DNA of 64,000 nucleotides from Debaryomyces hansenii CBS767. Lineage: Eukaryota; Ascomycota; Pichiomycetes; Serinales; Debaryomycetaceae. The stretch covers positions 496,001 to 560,000 of the forward strand of contig NC_006044.2 of assembly GCF_000006445.2 (NCBI RefSeq). The letters run 5' to 3'. A program made the position numbers and the translations under genes. Below the pieces are notes generated by a model. The model saw only the letters and a program-made list of their open reading frames with translations. It made no database searches and was not told where the DNA came from. Each line of letters starts with the position of its first letter. Positions within the stretch are counted from its first letter, which is position 1. Shown here piece by piece: positions 27,569 to 36,840 of this stretch.

Positions 27569-28036
27569 ATGTCCAAGTCCAGAGAAGAACTTATTGCCCA
27601 ATACCAAACTGATAACTTCGAACTTTTTTCGTTAGAAATCAAGGTTGAAGGATTCGATCAAGGTCTCAAGTTTTCCCAAGATATGGAAAACATGCCCCAA
27701 GAGCTCTTTTTCACGATCCCAGAATACTCGACATATACAGTCACTATCCAATACAGAGTCAAAAATACCCCTATCAAGAAGTTGAATTACTACGAAGTGG
27801 TTAAGAAGGGTGGTATCCCGCTTAAGACTCGTAAACAATTCGTCGCCGACGAAGCCCAACCAACCGAAGAGTACCAAACCATCACATTTCCTCCTGACAA
27901 GATTCCAGGTGGTATGTTGCTTAGAGGTACATATCCAGCCACCTCCACCTTCTACGAAGACGGTAAGGAAATCATCACCTGTCCATTCAGCTTGGCAATC
28001 GTCAAGAAGGGTGTTACTCCATCTATCAAGGAATAG
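27569..28036 (+). CDS. short RhoGDI-like protein lacking the N-terminal arm
   Basis: 155-residue protein equal to the immunoglobulin-like, prenyl-binding domain of Rho GDP-dissociation inhibitor (yeast Rdi1 is 202 residues). Matching blocks are LEIKVEGFDQG, YTVTIQYRVKNTPIKKLNYY, EVVKKGGIPL, DKIPGGMLLRGTYPATSTFY and FSLAIVKK. The N-terminal helical arm of about 60 residues, which contacts the GTPase switch regions, is missing. The start ATGTCCAAG has good context and no upstream exon is visible. It could be a diverged Rdi1 orthologue or a paralogue able to hold a prenyl group without locking nucleotide exchange. Confidence 0.78.
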   Translation: MSKSREELIAQYQTDNFELFSLEIKVEGFDQGLKFSQDMENMPQELFFTIPEYSTYTVTIQYRVKNTPIKKLNYYEVVKKGGIPLKTRKQFVADEAQPTEEYQTITFPPDKIPGGMLLRGTYPATSTFYEDGKEIITCPFSLAIVKKGVTPSIKE

Positions 28037-28447
28037 GGCTATCTACACTACGTCAATTCTCGAGCCAGAGGTTAAGTTCCTTAACACCCTCCTATTGTTC
28101 CAAATGCTTATTTTTACGTATGGTTTTCGAGGTTCGTATGCACTGGAGGCATCTGGCAAATATAGACCATTTATAACTTTAATATATCCATATAACGTAT
28201 TCTATGTCGTTTGTAGTTGTTATCCTGGTGTATGACTGGGGCCATATTTCTACTGGCACGTGATTCTCTCCTCAGCTTTTCCTTGCAACATTTAAGCACG
28301 CAAATAGCAAGACCTCAGGAGACTTAAGAAGAATTATATGTTTATTGTAAGCTCTTTAATTAGAATAAACAGTTTTTTACTGATTTTACTGTCATATTTT
28401 ACGTTTAAGAATAGTAGATACTAATCAAAGTTAAAAAAATTAAAAAA
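28037..28447. other. intergenic region upstream of UBC8
   Basis: 411 nt. It contains an E-box GCACGTGA (CACGTG at 28257-28262), about 190 nt before the UBC8 ATG. Otherwise AT-rich, ending in an A-rich leader (aaaaaattaaaaaaATG). Confidence 0.5.
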
Positions 28448-29029
28448 ATGAGTTCTCCGAAGAGACGTATTGAGAAAGACGTAATGGATCTAATGATGAG
28501 TGACCATGATGTTGCCCTCATTGACGATTCCATTCAGCTGTTTCATGTTATTTTTCATGGACCATCGGATACACCGTATGCTGGAGGTACTTGGAAGATC
28601 AGAGTTGAGTTGCCAGACCAATATCCTATAAAGTCACCATCGATCGGGTTTATCAATAAGATCTACCATCCTAATATCGATGAAACGTCGGGATCGGTCT
28701 GTCTTGATGTAATCAACCAAACATGGTCACCGATGTTCGGCTTATTGAATATTTTCGAAAACTTCTTGCCACATCTCTTGAGATATGCCAATCCGAGCGA
28801 TCCATTGAATACCGAAGCATCTACATTAATGACCAAAGATGAGAAAAAGTATAACGACACGGTTAAGGAGTATGTGACACGGTACGCCAAGAATGTTTCT
28901 AACGAAGATGAAGATAATGACGATATTAATGATACTGATGATGATGATGGCGAGTTGAGTGATGTTGGGAGCTTATCGAGTGACGATGAAGATCACCATA
29001 ATGGGGTTGCTGGTGAATTCGAGTTGTAG
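28448..29029 (+). CDS. UBC8: ubiquitin-conjugating enzyme Ubc8 (UBE2H type)
   Basis: 193-residue E2. In yeast Ubc8 works with the GID ligase in degrading gluconeogenic enzymes. The UBC fold is complete ([40 protein letters not shown]). The active cysteine is in [13 protein letters not shown] (about C85). The acidic C-terminal tail ([20 protein letters not shown]) is typical of Ubc8. No intron, unlike the S. cerevisiae gene. Codon 31 is CTG, at a position that is Glu in yeast and human, so Ser decoding would fit better than Leu. Confidence 0.95.
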   Translation: MSSPKRRIEKDVMDLMMSDHDVALIDDSIQLFHVIFHGPSDTPYAGGTWKIRVELPDQYPIKSPSIGFINKIYHPNIDETSGSVCLDVINQTWSPMFGLLNIFENFLPHLLRYANPSDPLNTEASTLMTKDEKKYNDTVKEYVTRYAKNVSNEDEDNDDINDTDDDDGELSDVGSLSSDDEDHHNGVAGEFEL

Positions 29030-29247
29030 CTTTCTTAATTATCTGGAATAATATAATCGGGTTATTTCTTAGTAAGTGGTGTGTTGTGGCTTATTGTTTT
29101 TATCTCTGTTAGTAAGTCACATTTATCCATGATAATTTGGTGACGGATATACGTAATGCGATTAATAGAAGCTGTATTTAGGCTTATATAAATATATAGA
29201 AATATGTTTTTAGCATCCAATCGTACTTGATAATAATAAGCATATGA

Positions 29248-29448
29248 CTAAATTGAATGAGAATGGGGAATAAGCAGTTTATCCTTTTGATCTAAGTATG
29301 CATCTTGTCTAAGATCTTTAAGGAGCACTTCGTATCGAACCTTCTCCACATTTCGGATATCCGTTATTTTAAAGTCTTCTTGAAGATCCAAAAGACTCCC
29401 TCCATTTAGACCAGGATTAGAAGCCTCTCGATGTAACTTTCGATACAT
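29248..29448 (-). CDS. small hypothetical protein, 66 aa
   Basis: Open frame with a real ATG (MYRKLHREASNPGLNGG, ending LLIPHSHSI). The YRKLHREA start resembles the LYR motif region of small mitochondrial LYR proteins, but the match is too short to name it. Directly upstream in the same frame is ATG GGA GCT ... GAT AAA TAA, an 11-codon frame whose stop abuts this ATG. A TATA-like stretch is at about 29575-29585 on this strand. Could be a real small gene, one with a broken N-terminus, or chance. Confidence 0.35.
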   Translation of the reverse strand: MYRKLHREASNPGLNGGSLLDLQEDFKITDIRNVEKVRYEVLLKDLRQDAYLDQKDKLLIPHSHSI

Positions 29449-29952
29449 TTATTTATCCGGCAGACTTTCCTTAACAGCTCCCATTCTATTCCGTACTCGC
29501 ACCAAAAATTATGTAGAACTAAATAGGATGATTGCAGCAAAACAATTCCTCTTCTTATTCAGCTATTATGAATAAAAGTTATATATTCATCCTAGTAACC
29601 CCATTGTGATATAGTCCATAACACATTATATTTTCCTGGTTCGAGTTATTCAATCTAGCTTTTTTTTTCACTAATTCATATAAAACATGTCGGCCTCAAA
29701 AAAACTAGCATCATATGCGATGATAATCCTAAAGATGGTTAAAGCGGGAATCATGATTTCTAGCATGATGACAACCTTTCTTACCACTTGATGCCTTTAT
29801 AAATCTTATCTCCTTATATCTGGTTGTATCTTGTTGTTTATGGGTAGGGTCATAATAGATTACACAAAGATGTATAGGCATTATCGGATAGCAATGCTGC
29901 AATACAATTTCAGCAATTGTATACCCTTTAAACAACTCAAAATTCTACAATT
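29449..29952. other. divergent region upstream of UGA2-like gene
   Basis: 504 nt. Contains a GATAAG-type site on the minus strand (cttatctcc near 29805). The 68-codon frame on the minus strand starts from TTG and has no recognisable content. Confidence 0.45.
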
Positions 29953-31515
29953 ATGTTAAGAAATTCTGCATCCAACATTGTCAAAGCGACATATACAAGA
30001 AGATTGTACTCTACGTACGATTCTTCTTCCAAAGTCTTATCCAGCTTAAAGAACAAAGATCTTATCAGAACTCAAGGATATATTAATGGTCAATGGGTTG
30101 CTAGCAGTGACAATTCAACGTTCGAAGTTAATAATCCTGCCTTAGCATCTGGAGCAGGTACAAAGATAGCTGACGTGTCTTCCATGACGACAAAGGATTA
30201 TGTTAGAGCTATTAATTCTGCCCAAGACGCATTTAGTGATTTCAAGAAGACTACAGGACGTTACAGGAGTGATTTACTTATGAATTTATATAGATTAATG
30301 CAAGAAAATCAAGATGATTTGGCTAAGCTTATAGTGCTTGAAAACGGAAAACCATATGCTGATGCTTTTGGAGAAGTAGCTTATGCAAGTTCATTCTTCC
30401 AATGGTTTGCAGAAGAGGCACCAAGAGTTTACGGTGATATAATCCCTTCAGCCTTGGCTGACAGTAAAATATTAGTAATGAGGCAACCTATTGGGGTATG
30501 TGGAATATTAACTCCCTGGAATTTCCCGGCTGCAATGATTACCAGAAAATTAGGTGCTGCAGCTGCTACTGGTTGTACTACTGTCATCAAACCAGCTTCT
30601 GAAACACCATTATCTGCTTTGGCTTTAGCATATTTGGCGGAACAAGCGGGTTTCCCCAAAGGCTCCGTTAATGTTTTGCCTTCATCCGATGCTGCTGGAG
30701 TTGGTAAATTGATGTGTGAGAATCCAACCATAAAGAAGGTTTCATTTACTGGTTCCACTAATGTTGGTAAGCTTTTGATGTCTCAATCTTCGTCTACTTT
30801 GAAGAAATTATCAATGGAGCTCGGTGGTAATTCACCTTTTATCGTCTTTAACGATGCTGATATCGATAAGGCAGTCGACGGAGCAATTGGTTCAAAATTC
30901 CGTTCGTCTGGCCAAACATGTATTTGCACAAATAGACTTTTCGTTCATGAATCTATCTATGATGAATTTGCTTCCAAATTGACTAAAAAATTATCGGAAA
31001 CAGTGAAATTAGGTAACGGCTTAGCTGACGGAACTACACACGGGCCCCTCATCCATGGTAAATCTATGAATAAAGTGAGATCACATATTGAAGATGCAAC
31101 GTCTAAAGGTGCTAAGGTTTTACTTGGGGGTAATAAGCGTGAAGACCTTGGAGTAAATTTCCATGAGTTAACGGTCCTTGGTGGTGTCACACAAGAGATG
31201 GATATCTTCAATGAAGAAACTTTTGGTCCGGTAGCACCCTTAATTAAATTCAAGTCTGACGAGGAAGTCATTAGCTTAGCAAATGATACCGATGTTGGAT
31301 TAGCAGGTTACTTCTACTCTTCAAATATTAATAGGGTTTTCAAGGTTGCAGAAGAGTTACAAGTTGGAATGATTGGTGCAAACACTGGTGCGATCTCTGA
31401 ATCAGCATTACCATTTGGTGGAGTTAAGGAATCTGGATTTGGAAGAGAAGGCTCCAAGTATGGCATTGATGATTATACTGTTGTTAAGAGTGTTGTATTA
31501 GGTGGTTTGGATTGA
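29953..31515 (+). CDS. UGA2: succinate-semialdehyde dehydrogenase, with presequence
   Basis: 520-residue aldehyde dehydrogenase of the SSADH group, which oxidises succinate semialdehyde to succinate at the end of the GABA shunt. Key segments are TPWNFPAAMITRKLGAAAAT, VSFTGSTNVGKLLM, MELGGNSPFIVF (catalytic Glu) and FRSSGQTCICTNR (catalytic Cys). The C-terminal ESALPFGGVKESGFGREGSK is typical of this group. The first 20 residues (MLRNSASNIVKATYTRRLYS) are basic, hydroxylated and free of acidic residues, and look like a mitochondrial presequence. S. cerevisiae Uga2 lacks such an extension. A cytosolic form from a later start is possible. Confidence 0.88.
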   Translation: MLRNSASNIVKATYTRRLYSTYDSSSKVLSSLKNKDLIRTQGYINGQWVASSDNSTFEVNNPALASGAGTKIADVSSMTTKDYVRAINSAQDAFSDFKKTTGRYRSDLLMNLYRLMQENQDDLAKLIVLENGKPYADAFGEVAYASSFFQWFAEEAPRVYGDIIPSALADSKILVMRQPIGVCGILTPWNFPAAMITRKLGAAAATGCTTVIKPASETPLSALALAYLAEQAGFPKGSVNVLPSSDAAGVGKLMCENPTIKKVSFTGSTNVGKLLMSQSSSTLKKLSMELGGNSPFIVFNDADIDKAVDGAIGSKFRSSGQTCICTNRLFVHESIYDEFASKLTKKLSETVKLGNGLADGTTHGPLIHGKSMNKVRSHIEDATSKGAKVLLGGNKREDLGVNFHELTVLGGVTQEMDIFNEETFGPVAPLIKFKSDEEVISLANDTDVGLAGYFYSSNINRVFKVAEELQVGMIGANTGAISESALPFGGVKESGFGREGSKYGIDDYTVVKSVVLGGLD

Positions 31516-31648
31516 AATGATAAAAATACATGGAAACTTTATTTATATAAAGGATAATATATAAAATGTTATAAAATTTTATCTAGTTTATGTTACATTC
31601 AAATTATTGATTATAAGGAGCTGTCTATGCCAATAGCTCTTCAATATA

Positions 31649-32506
31649 TTAGTAATAATTTCCCTGAGGTGGTGAATTATGAAATGCCTGATCGGGGTAA
31701 GTAGTATGAACGTTGCTATCTTGAGTCGAAGGAGATGGCGTTACCTGGTAGCTTGGGGCTGGCTGGGAAACCGGGTTTTGAAAATTCTGTTGCTGAGTCA
31801 ATTCTGGCGTTGCATTATTACTATTATTCAAAACCATTGGTACTTCATTCGGAGTTTGTTCTTGGACTGGTGCAGATTCCGCAACCGGTTGTGGTATTGA
31901 ATCTTCTGGTTGTTGAACAACCGGTTTTCTTTCATATGCCGAGAGGTCAGGATTTTCCACGTCTTCAAACTTACTCACCTTAACACCAGGAATTTCGGCT
32001 TGTTTTATGGTGGAATAGCTCTTATTACTGATACTGATACTCTTCGTTGGGTTTTCACTCTCGTACTGCTTAACCAAGCTAATGCCAAAATTACGGAAGC
32101 TTTCTTCATCCTTTAAACTAGTAGACAACTTAGATTGTAACTCATTTATATCATTTGTCGTGTTCGATTGTTGTGGTTTTTCTGTTAAGCCTTGAATATC
32201 TTGCTTAAGTTCCGTTATCATCTTGTCTCCATTGAATACGTTTTCGTTGATTCTTGTAGGTTCAAATTCATCATCTTTCCTTATTAATGCATCACGCATC
32301 CAATCTAAGTTTTCAACAAAGTTAGCACATGTTATTGATTTGAATGTCAAGGAAACTAATCCTCCTTCTTTCGTTATACCATTCATGATCGAAGAAGGAA
32401 AATTGATCAAAGATTCTTTCGGGGTCTCGTACACGGTGGCAGGCACTGCTGGGATATTTACAGGCTGTTGTGCTAGCTTTTGTCTCTTATATGTATTTTT
32501 GGTCAT
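31649..32506 (-). CDS. unknown protein with Pro/Gln-rich tail
   Basis: 285 residues, not recognised. The N-terminus is basic (MTKNTYKRQKL). Residues about 30-75 form an ordered-looking block (ESLINFPSSIMNGITKEGGL, FVENLDWMRDALIRKDDEF), followed by a likely coiled coil (about 90-140). The last 90 residues are Pro/Gln/Asn/Ser-rich, ending SPPQGNYY. No membrane segment or signal peptide. The composition suggests a nuclear complex subunit, but that is only inference. Upstream MBP1 is on the same strand, 276 nt away. Confidence 0.7.
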   Translation of the reverse strand: MTKNTYKRQKLAQQPVNIPAVPATVYETPKESLINFPSSIMNGITKEGGLVSLTFKSITCANFVENLDWMRDALIRKDDEFEPTRINENVFNGDKMITELKQDIQGLTEKPQQSNTTNDINELQSKLSTSLKDEESFRNFGISLVKQYESENPTKSISISNKSYSTIKQAEIPGVKVSKFEDVENPDLSAYERKPVVQQPEDSIPQPVAESAPVQEQTPNEVPMVLNNSNNATPELTQQQNFQNPVSQPAPSYQVTPSPSTQDSNVHTTYPDQAFHNSPPQGNYY

Positions 32507-32782
32507 TATTATAGCACTATAGTTAGATATGAAAAGATAAGAGTTAACTATTATGATTCTTGTTCAAACATAATAGCGTCAATTTTAGTATTTGAAAATT
32601 CGCGGTTTTTGCACGATTAATGGTCCAACTTAGACTTGATACATTTTCACGATGAACAGGTCTACGGGTCTACGTGGTTATGATCTTGCGATAACAAAGT
32701 TATTCTATTGTATTAAAGAACTAAATTACAATCTTTAAAAATAATGTTTATGTGTAAAGGAATGTGCTTGCACCCAGAGTAT

Positions 32783-35753
32783 TCAAGTCATTGAAGTTTC
32801 CATCAAGGATTCTTCAATGCCATCGATTAAACCATCAATATCTTCCACTTTCAACCCACAACTCAAACTAATCAACTTTCTATACTTGTACATCTTAGAA
32901 TCAATCCCGTAATTCTTTATTCTATTGGTAACTTCGTTGATTATTTTGTTTCTTTGCAATTGAAGATTCGTCAATTCAATTGCAAAACTCAATCTTTCCT
33001 CATCCTTGAACTCGTCTCCAGAATCATTGTCATTATCATTCTCGAGATTCAGTTCATATTTTTCAACCAAGTTGGCTAATTGGTAAGCTTGAGTCTTCTC
33101 CAACGCTTGAAGCAATGCAATTTCCTTACCGTTTAACTCGTGTTCTTGAAGTCTGATTTCGTCTTGCAATATGGACTTGCCTTGTTCAATGCTCTCGAAG
33201 TTTTCGATTCCACCTTTCTTCAACAAGGCCTCAAATTTATGAAGCGATTTACCATTAGATTTTTCCTTTTCTATCAAATCTGATTGAAGCTTATTGTAAG
33301 TTGTTTTTAAGTGAGTTAATTCTTGACCATATGAGTCTGATAACGAGTTGATCATTCCAGTAATCATGGACGATAAATCAGTCATCAGAAGTGTTGTCAG
33401 ATTAATTTCGCCTTCCTCCTTCACTGCTTTCGAATGTTCTATAAGTCTACCTTCATCATCCAATTTTGGAGGATGAGGTTTGTGTGTTTGCGTAATAGAT
33501 GGTCCTAATACAAATTTCTTGTCCTCATTCTTTATAGGAGTATTCTCTACTGTTCTTTCGGAAATAACTGCCAATGGTTGGTGAGACGACGAGGTGGATA
33601 AGTTAGAGCTAGTCTTTGGATTTCGCACTGGGGTCGACATTGGATTATAGGCCTTCAATGAATCATCAATGAAGATATTTTCTTTATCCTCCACATTATT
33701 AGTTTGCGATTGCGTCATTAACTGGTCTAATTGTTCCTTGTTAACTCTAGCATTAATTGAATCCTCGTCATCATCTATATCATCATCTTGAACAGTTGTA
33801 CGTTGTGTATCCGGAGTTTCAATAGCATTGTTACGGTAATTAGATTGGATAGGAGTTGCCAATATTTGATTTTGCACTGGATGCAAGGTTGGTTGTTGAT
33901 CTTCAGTCTGCATTTCTTGGGAAACACGTTGTTGGCCTGATAATTGTTGATATTGCTGTTGGTCAAAATCGTTGCCGTTGCTTAAAAGATTGTATTGCAT
34001 ATTCAAATATCTTGGAGTTTCGTTATTTACATTCACCAAATCATCTCTTGCACCATACCCTACTAAGAATTTGAATATTTTATTGGAACCAAATTTAGCA
34101 GCCAAATGTAAACAAGTATCGCCATTAACATCCTGGTGGTCAACTACATTTTTCAATAAGTTGACCGATTTATTGTTTGCACTCTTGGATAATGAGGTTA
34201 GTTTAGCCAATATGATACCCAAATAATACCTTAAGCTTTCATATTTTGTTTTTACCTTTGAGAATTGGCATAAATAATGTAACGGTGTTCTACCATTGAT
34301 ATCTGTATTGATTAAACATAATTCTAGATCATCCAAAACCTTAGGAAAGTTTTTCAACTCATAACAATTATTAAAGGATATTAATTTTGATAATGGATTT
34401 AATCCGAAACTATTCACAACCAAAGGATTTGCGCCTTTTGAAATAAGCAAATGAATCAAAACGTAATTTCCTATCGATGCTGCCCAATGTAATGGAGTAT
34501 GACCCTCGTCATCTATGGCTTCGTTTATATTAAAGTCGTAGGGTGGGTTATGAAGAAAGTACGGAATGTTAGAATTATCTTCACTGAAGAATTTCAATAG
34601 CTGTGCCGAATAGGAATTGTACTCCTCATGATCTTTAGAGCTGTCAATCTCACCGGTTAAGTGATTCCCCTGTTTCATCATGTACATATTAGATTTGACA
34701 TCGCCATTGAATTGTTCTTCATTAGATGATAGAGATGTATCCGAATCTTTCTGATGCTCGTCCTGAGATAAGTTCGTTTCATTAGTAGATTGAGACAGTG
34801 GTAACTTAGTGTGATGAAAGCCTCCTACTATTTGTGCTTGAGGCGGCATACCAGGAGCTTGCGGATATGGAACGTTTCCGCGGTAGAACTTCTGTTGCCC
34901 CTGCGTTTGAGGCTGTTGTTGTTGATGTTGGAACCTTTGGAATTGCATTTGATAATTCTGGAATTCATTTTGAATAGCTTGGTTGTGAGCAGTAAATGTT
35001 GGCATGCCATTCCCCATATTCATAAAGTCGGCCTGTGTAAATGTAGGAGGCATCTGCTGGCCACCTTGAGGCATTTGATATTGCAATTGCTGTTGTGATG
35101 ATGCACCTAGCTGCGAATTCTGTGATAAATGCGGTTGGGCTCGCGAGAGTGATTCAAATGAATTCTGTGGATTAAACTCTTGTGGTGGGCCCTGGTGACC
35201 GTCTGTCTTCACCTTCTTGGATGGAGTATCCTCCTGCTTCTTTGCCTTTTTGGTGTACTTCCTCTTGACAGGTGTCCCGTCCTTGTTGACCTGCTTCACC
35301 TTCTTGGGTATAACCATATTAGGGTCGCTAGCGTCAAGATACAACACTGGAGCCAAATCTGGCGTCACCCCATAGCTGGCAGCTAGCCTCTGCGCATCTG
35401 CTAGTGGGATCCATGTCCCTTGGAACCTACCATAACCCCCCTGGATTTTTTCGTGCAATCCCTGTTGCACTCCCTTCTCCAAGATTTTTGTCCTCTTAGC
35501 CTTTGGAAAGTTACAGCACTTCAAAATTTGCGTAGCATTGACCCAGTCATCTTTACATCTCCTCATGATGGGAGAATTGTTTATCGTACATTCATATACA
35601 TCTGTCTGTTGAAATAATCTTGGTTAGTATGTTGGACGCGTTGTCCGCCTATTCAGAGCGGTACTAATTATGAAATTTTTCTTTTCTTCCTTGATAATAA
35701 ACACTTACGCTTGAATATGTCGCAATGTACACTTTTGGTTCCTCAAGTGACAT
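32783..35753 (-). CDS. MBP1: Mbp1, MBF DNA-binding subunit, one intron
   Basis: Cell-cycle transcription factor that binds MCB (ACGCGT) with Swi6 to drive G1/S genes. The open frame starts inside the DNA-binding domain, and splicing completes it. Exon 1 is 35709-35753 (MSLEEPKVYIATYSS), the intron is 35606-35708 (103 nt, donor GTAAGT, branch TACTAAC at 35623-35629, acceptor CAACAG), and exon 2 is 32783-35605, starting TDVYECTINNSPIMRRCKDD. The protein is 955 residues: KilA-N/APSES domain at about 1-105, a Gln-rich region, ankyrin repeats at about 385-540 (DDEGHTPLHWAASIGNYVLI, DVNGDTCLHLAAKFGSNKIF) and a C-terminal coiled-coil region for Swi6 binding. Closest in layout to Mbp1 rather than Swi4. 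Confidence 0.92.
35636..35641. promoter_or_regulatory. MCB box (ACGCGT) inside MBP1 intron
   Basis: ACGCGT within GGACGCGTTGTCC, in the MBP1 intron just upstream of the branch site on the coding strand. Matches the binding site of the gene's own product. Confidence 0.45.
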
Positions 35754-36840
35754 AGCTAATTATATAACTGATACCGATGCTTAAATAAAAACAATATAAT
35801 TGACTAATTAGCAAGAATTCCTTCTAATTAAGTCCAGAGGATTAAATTTCAATTCAAATTTGCGCTAAATTTTAACGCGTTAAAGTAAGATACCTATATA
35901 CAGGGTGCTGCTTAGAATTTAGGGAATTAGTACCAATAGGATACAATAGTCATTAGCAGCCAGTAGTGTTCGTCCTAGGAAGCTACGACTAGTTGCCTAA
36001 AGAGGATGAGCGTGATTGGGTAAGTATTTTAAAATTGTCAAGGAGATGTAAGAAACAAGGGTTCAATAATAAGAAGGTTTTAAATTCGTATTCGTACTAG
36101 CCTCGAACCTAAATGTAATAATAACTGACGGCAGTAGCTAAATATATAGAGGACATAAGGGATATGGATGATATATCAATATACAGAGGTGTTGAAAAAA
36201 ATTAAGGGTAGAATGGGGAGATAGGCCACATTAATTAATGTTGCGTGACAGTTCACACATCGTTATATGAGGAGCACTACGGGGAGTAACATGTTGAATG
36301 GATAGATTTGGGTTGTCTATTACAATGGAATGTGGTTGGTTTGCATGCAGAGGGTAACTTAAGATAAGGTAGTGCTTCTGCAGAGGGATATGTACTGTGG
36401 TTCGGGAGAAGGAAATATGGTTTGAGCAGTATGCGACACTGCGATTGGGCATTGAGTTCCAAATAGGCACTCTAGTCACTTTGAAGCCATAGGTAGAATC
36501 AAAGGAGGCTACAGGTTTTGTGACGCAAATCAAGAGGAAACTGTAAAGGTAGAGGCATAATTATTAGGATCTTCGATTTTAGGTTGCGCAGGAGACACTA
36601 ATACTTTCCGCTGCCCTTTCACGTAAAACTTAATGAACACAAATCATATATTAGATCCCTCAATGGCGTATATTCACTATGGTCGATATAATAATTATAA
36701 TTACGTAGTATTATTTAGTTATCAATCTTTATTCAGTTTTAATTCACGCGTAATTCTGTTAATTGATGCAAAAAAATGAAAAACATATGAATTTGGGAAA
36801 AATTAAGAAAGATGAAACAGACAAGACTTAAACAATAAAA
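35754..36840. other. long gene-free region, purine-rich on plus strand from about 36000 to 36540
   Basis: 1.09 kb between the MBP1 promoter and the 3' end of the aminotransferase gene. After the MCB box there is a stretch with clear strand asymmetry (many GGG/GAGG/GGAG on the plus strand). It has no ATG-started frame of useful length. No match to U1, U2, U5, U6, U3, SRP or RNase P/MRP core motifs was seen by eye. It could hold a non-coding RNA. A possible ATG-exon with a GTAAGT donor (36006-36025) has no convincing acceptor exon. Confidence 0.5.
35875..35880. promoter_or_regulatory. MCB box (ACGCGT) in MBP1 promoter
   Basis: ACGCGT in the palindrome TTAACGCGTTAA, 122-127 nt upstream of the MBP1 ATG. 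Suggests autoregulation or G1/S timing. Confidence 0.55.

Noticed and set aside
29729..29935. 68-codon minus-strand frame upstream of UGA2-like gene
   Set aside because: Begins at a non-ATG codon and lies in the presumed UGA2 promoter; no motif.
32783..35566. MBP1 starting at MRRCKDD
   Set aside because: This would begin in the middle of the APSES DNA-binding domain; the upstream exon with consensus splice signals restores it.
36006..36025. ATG mini-exon with GTAAGT donor (ATGAGCGTGATTGG)
   Set aside because: No downstream TACTAAC plus AG with an open exon; every acceptor tried gave a stop within a few codons.
36231..36533. 100-codon minus-strand frame
   Set aside because: Starts at TTG, no recognisable motif, first ATG far inside. 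More likely a by-product of the purine-skewed strand.
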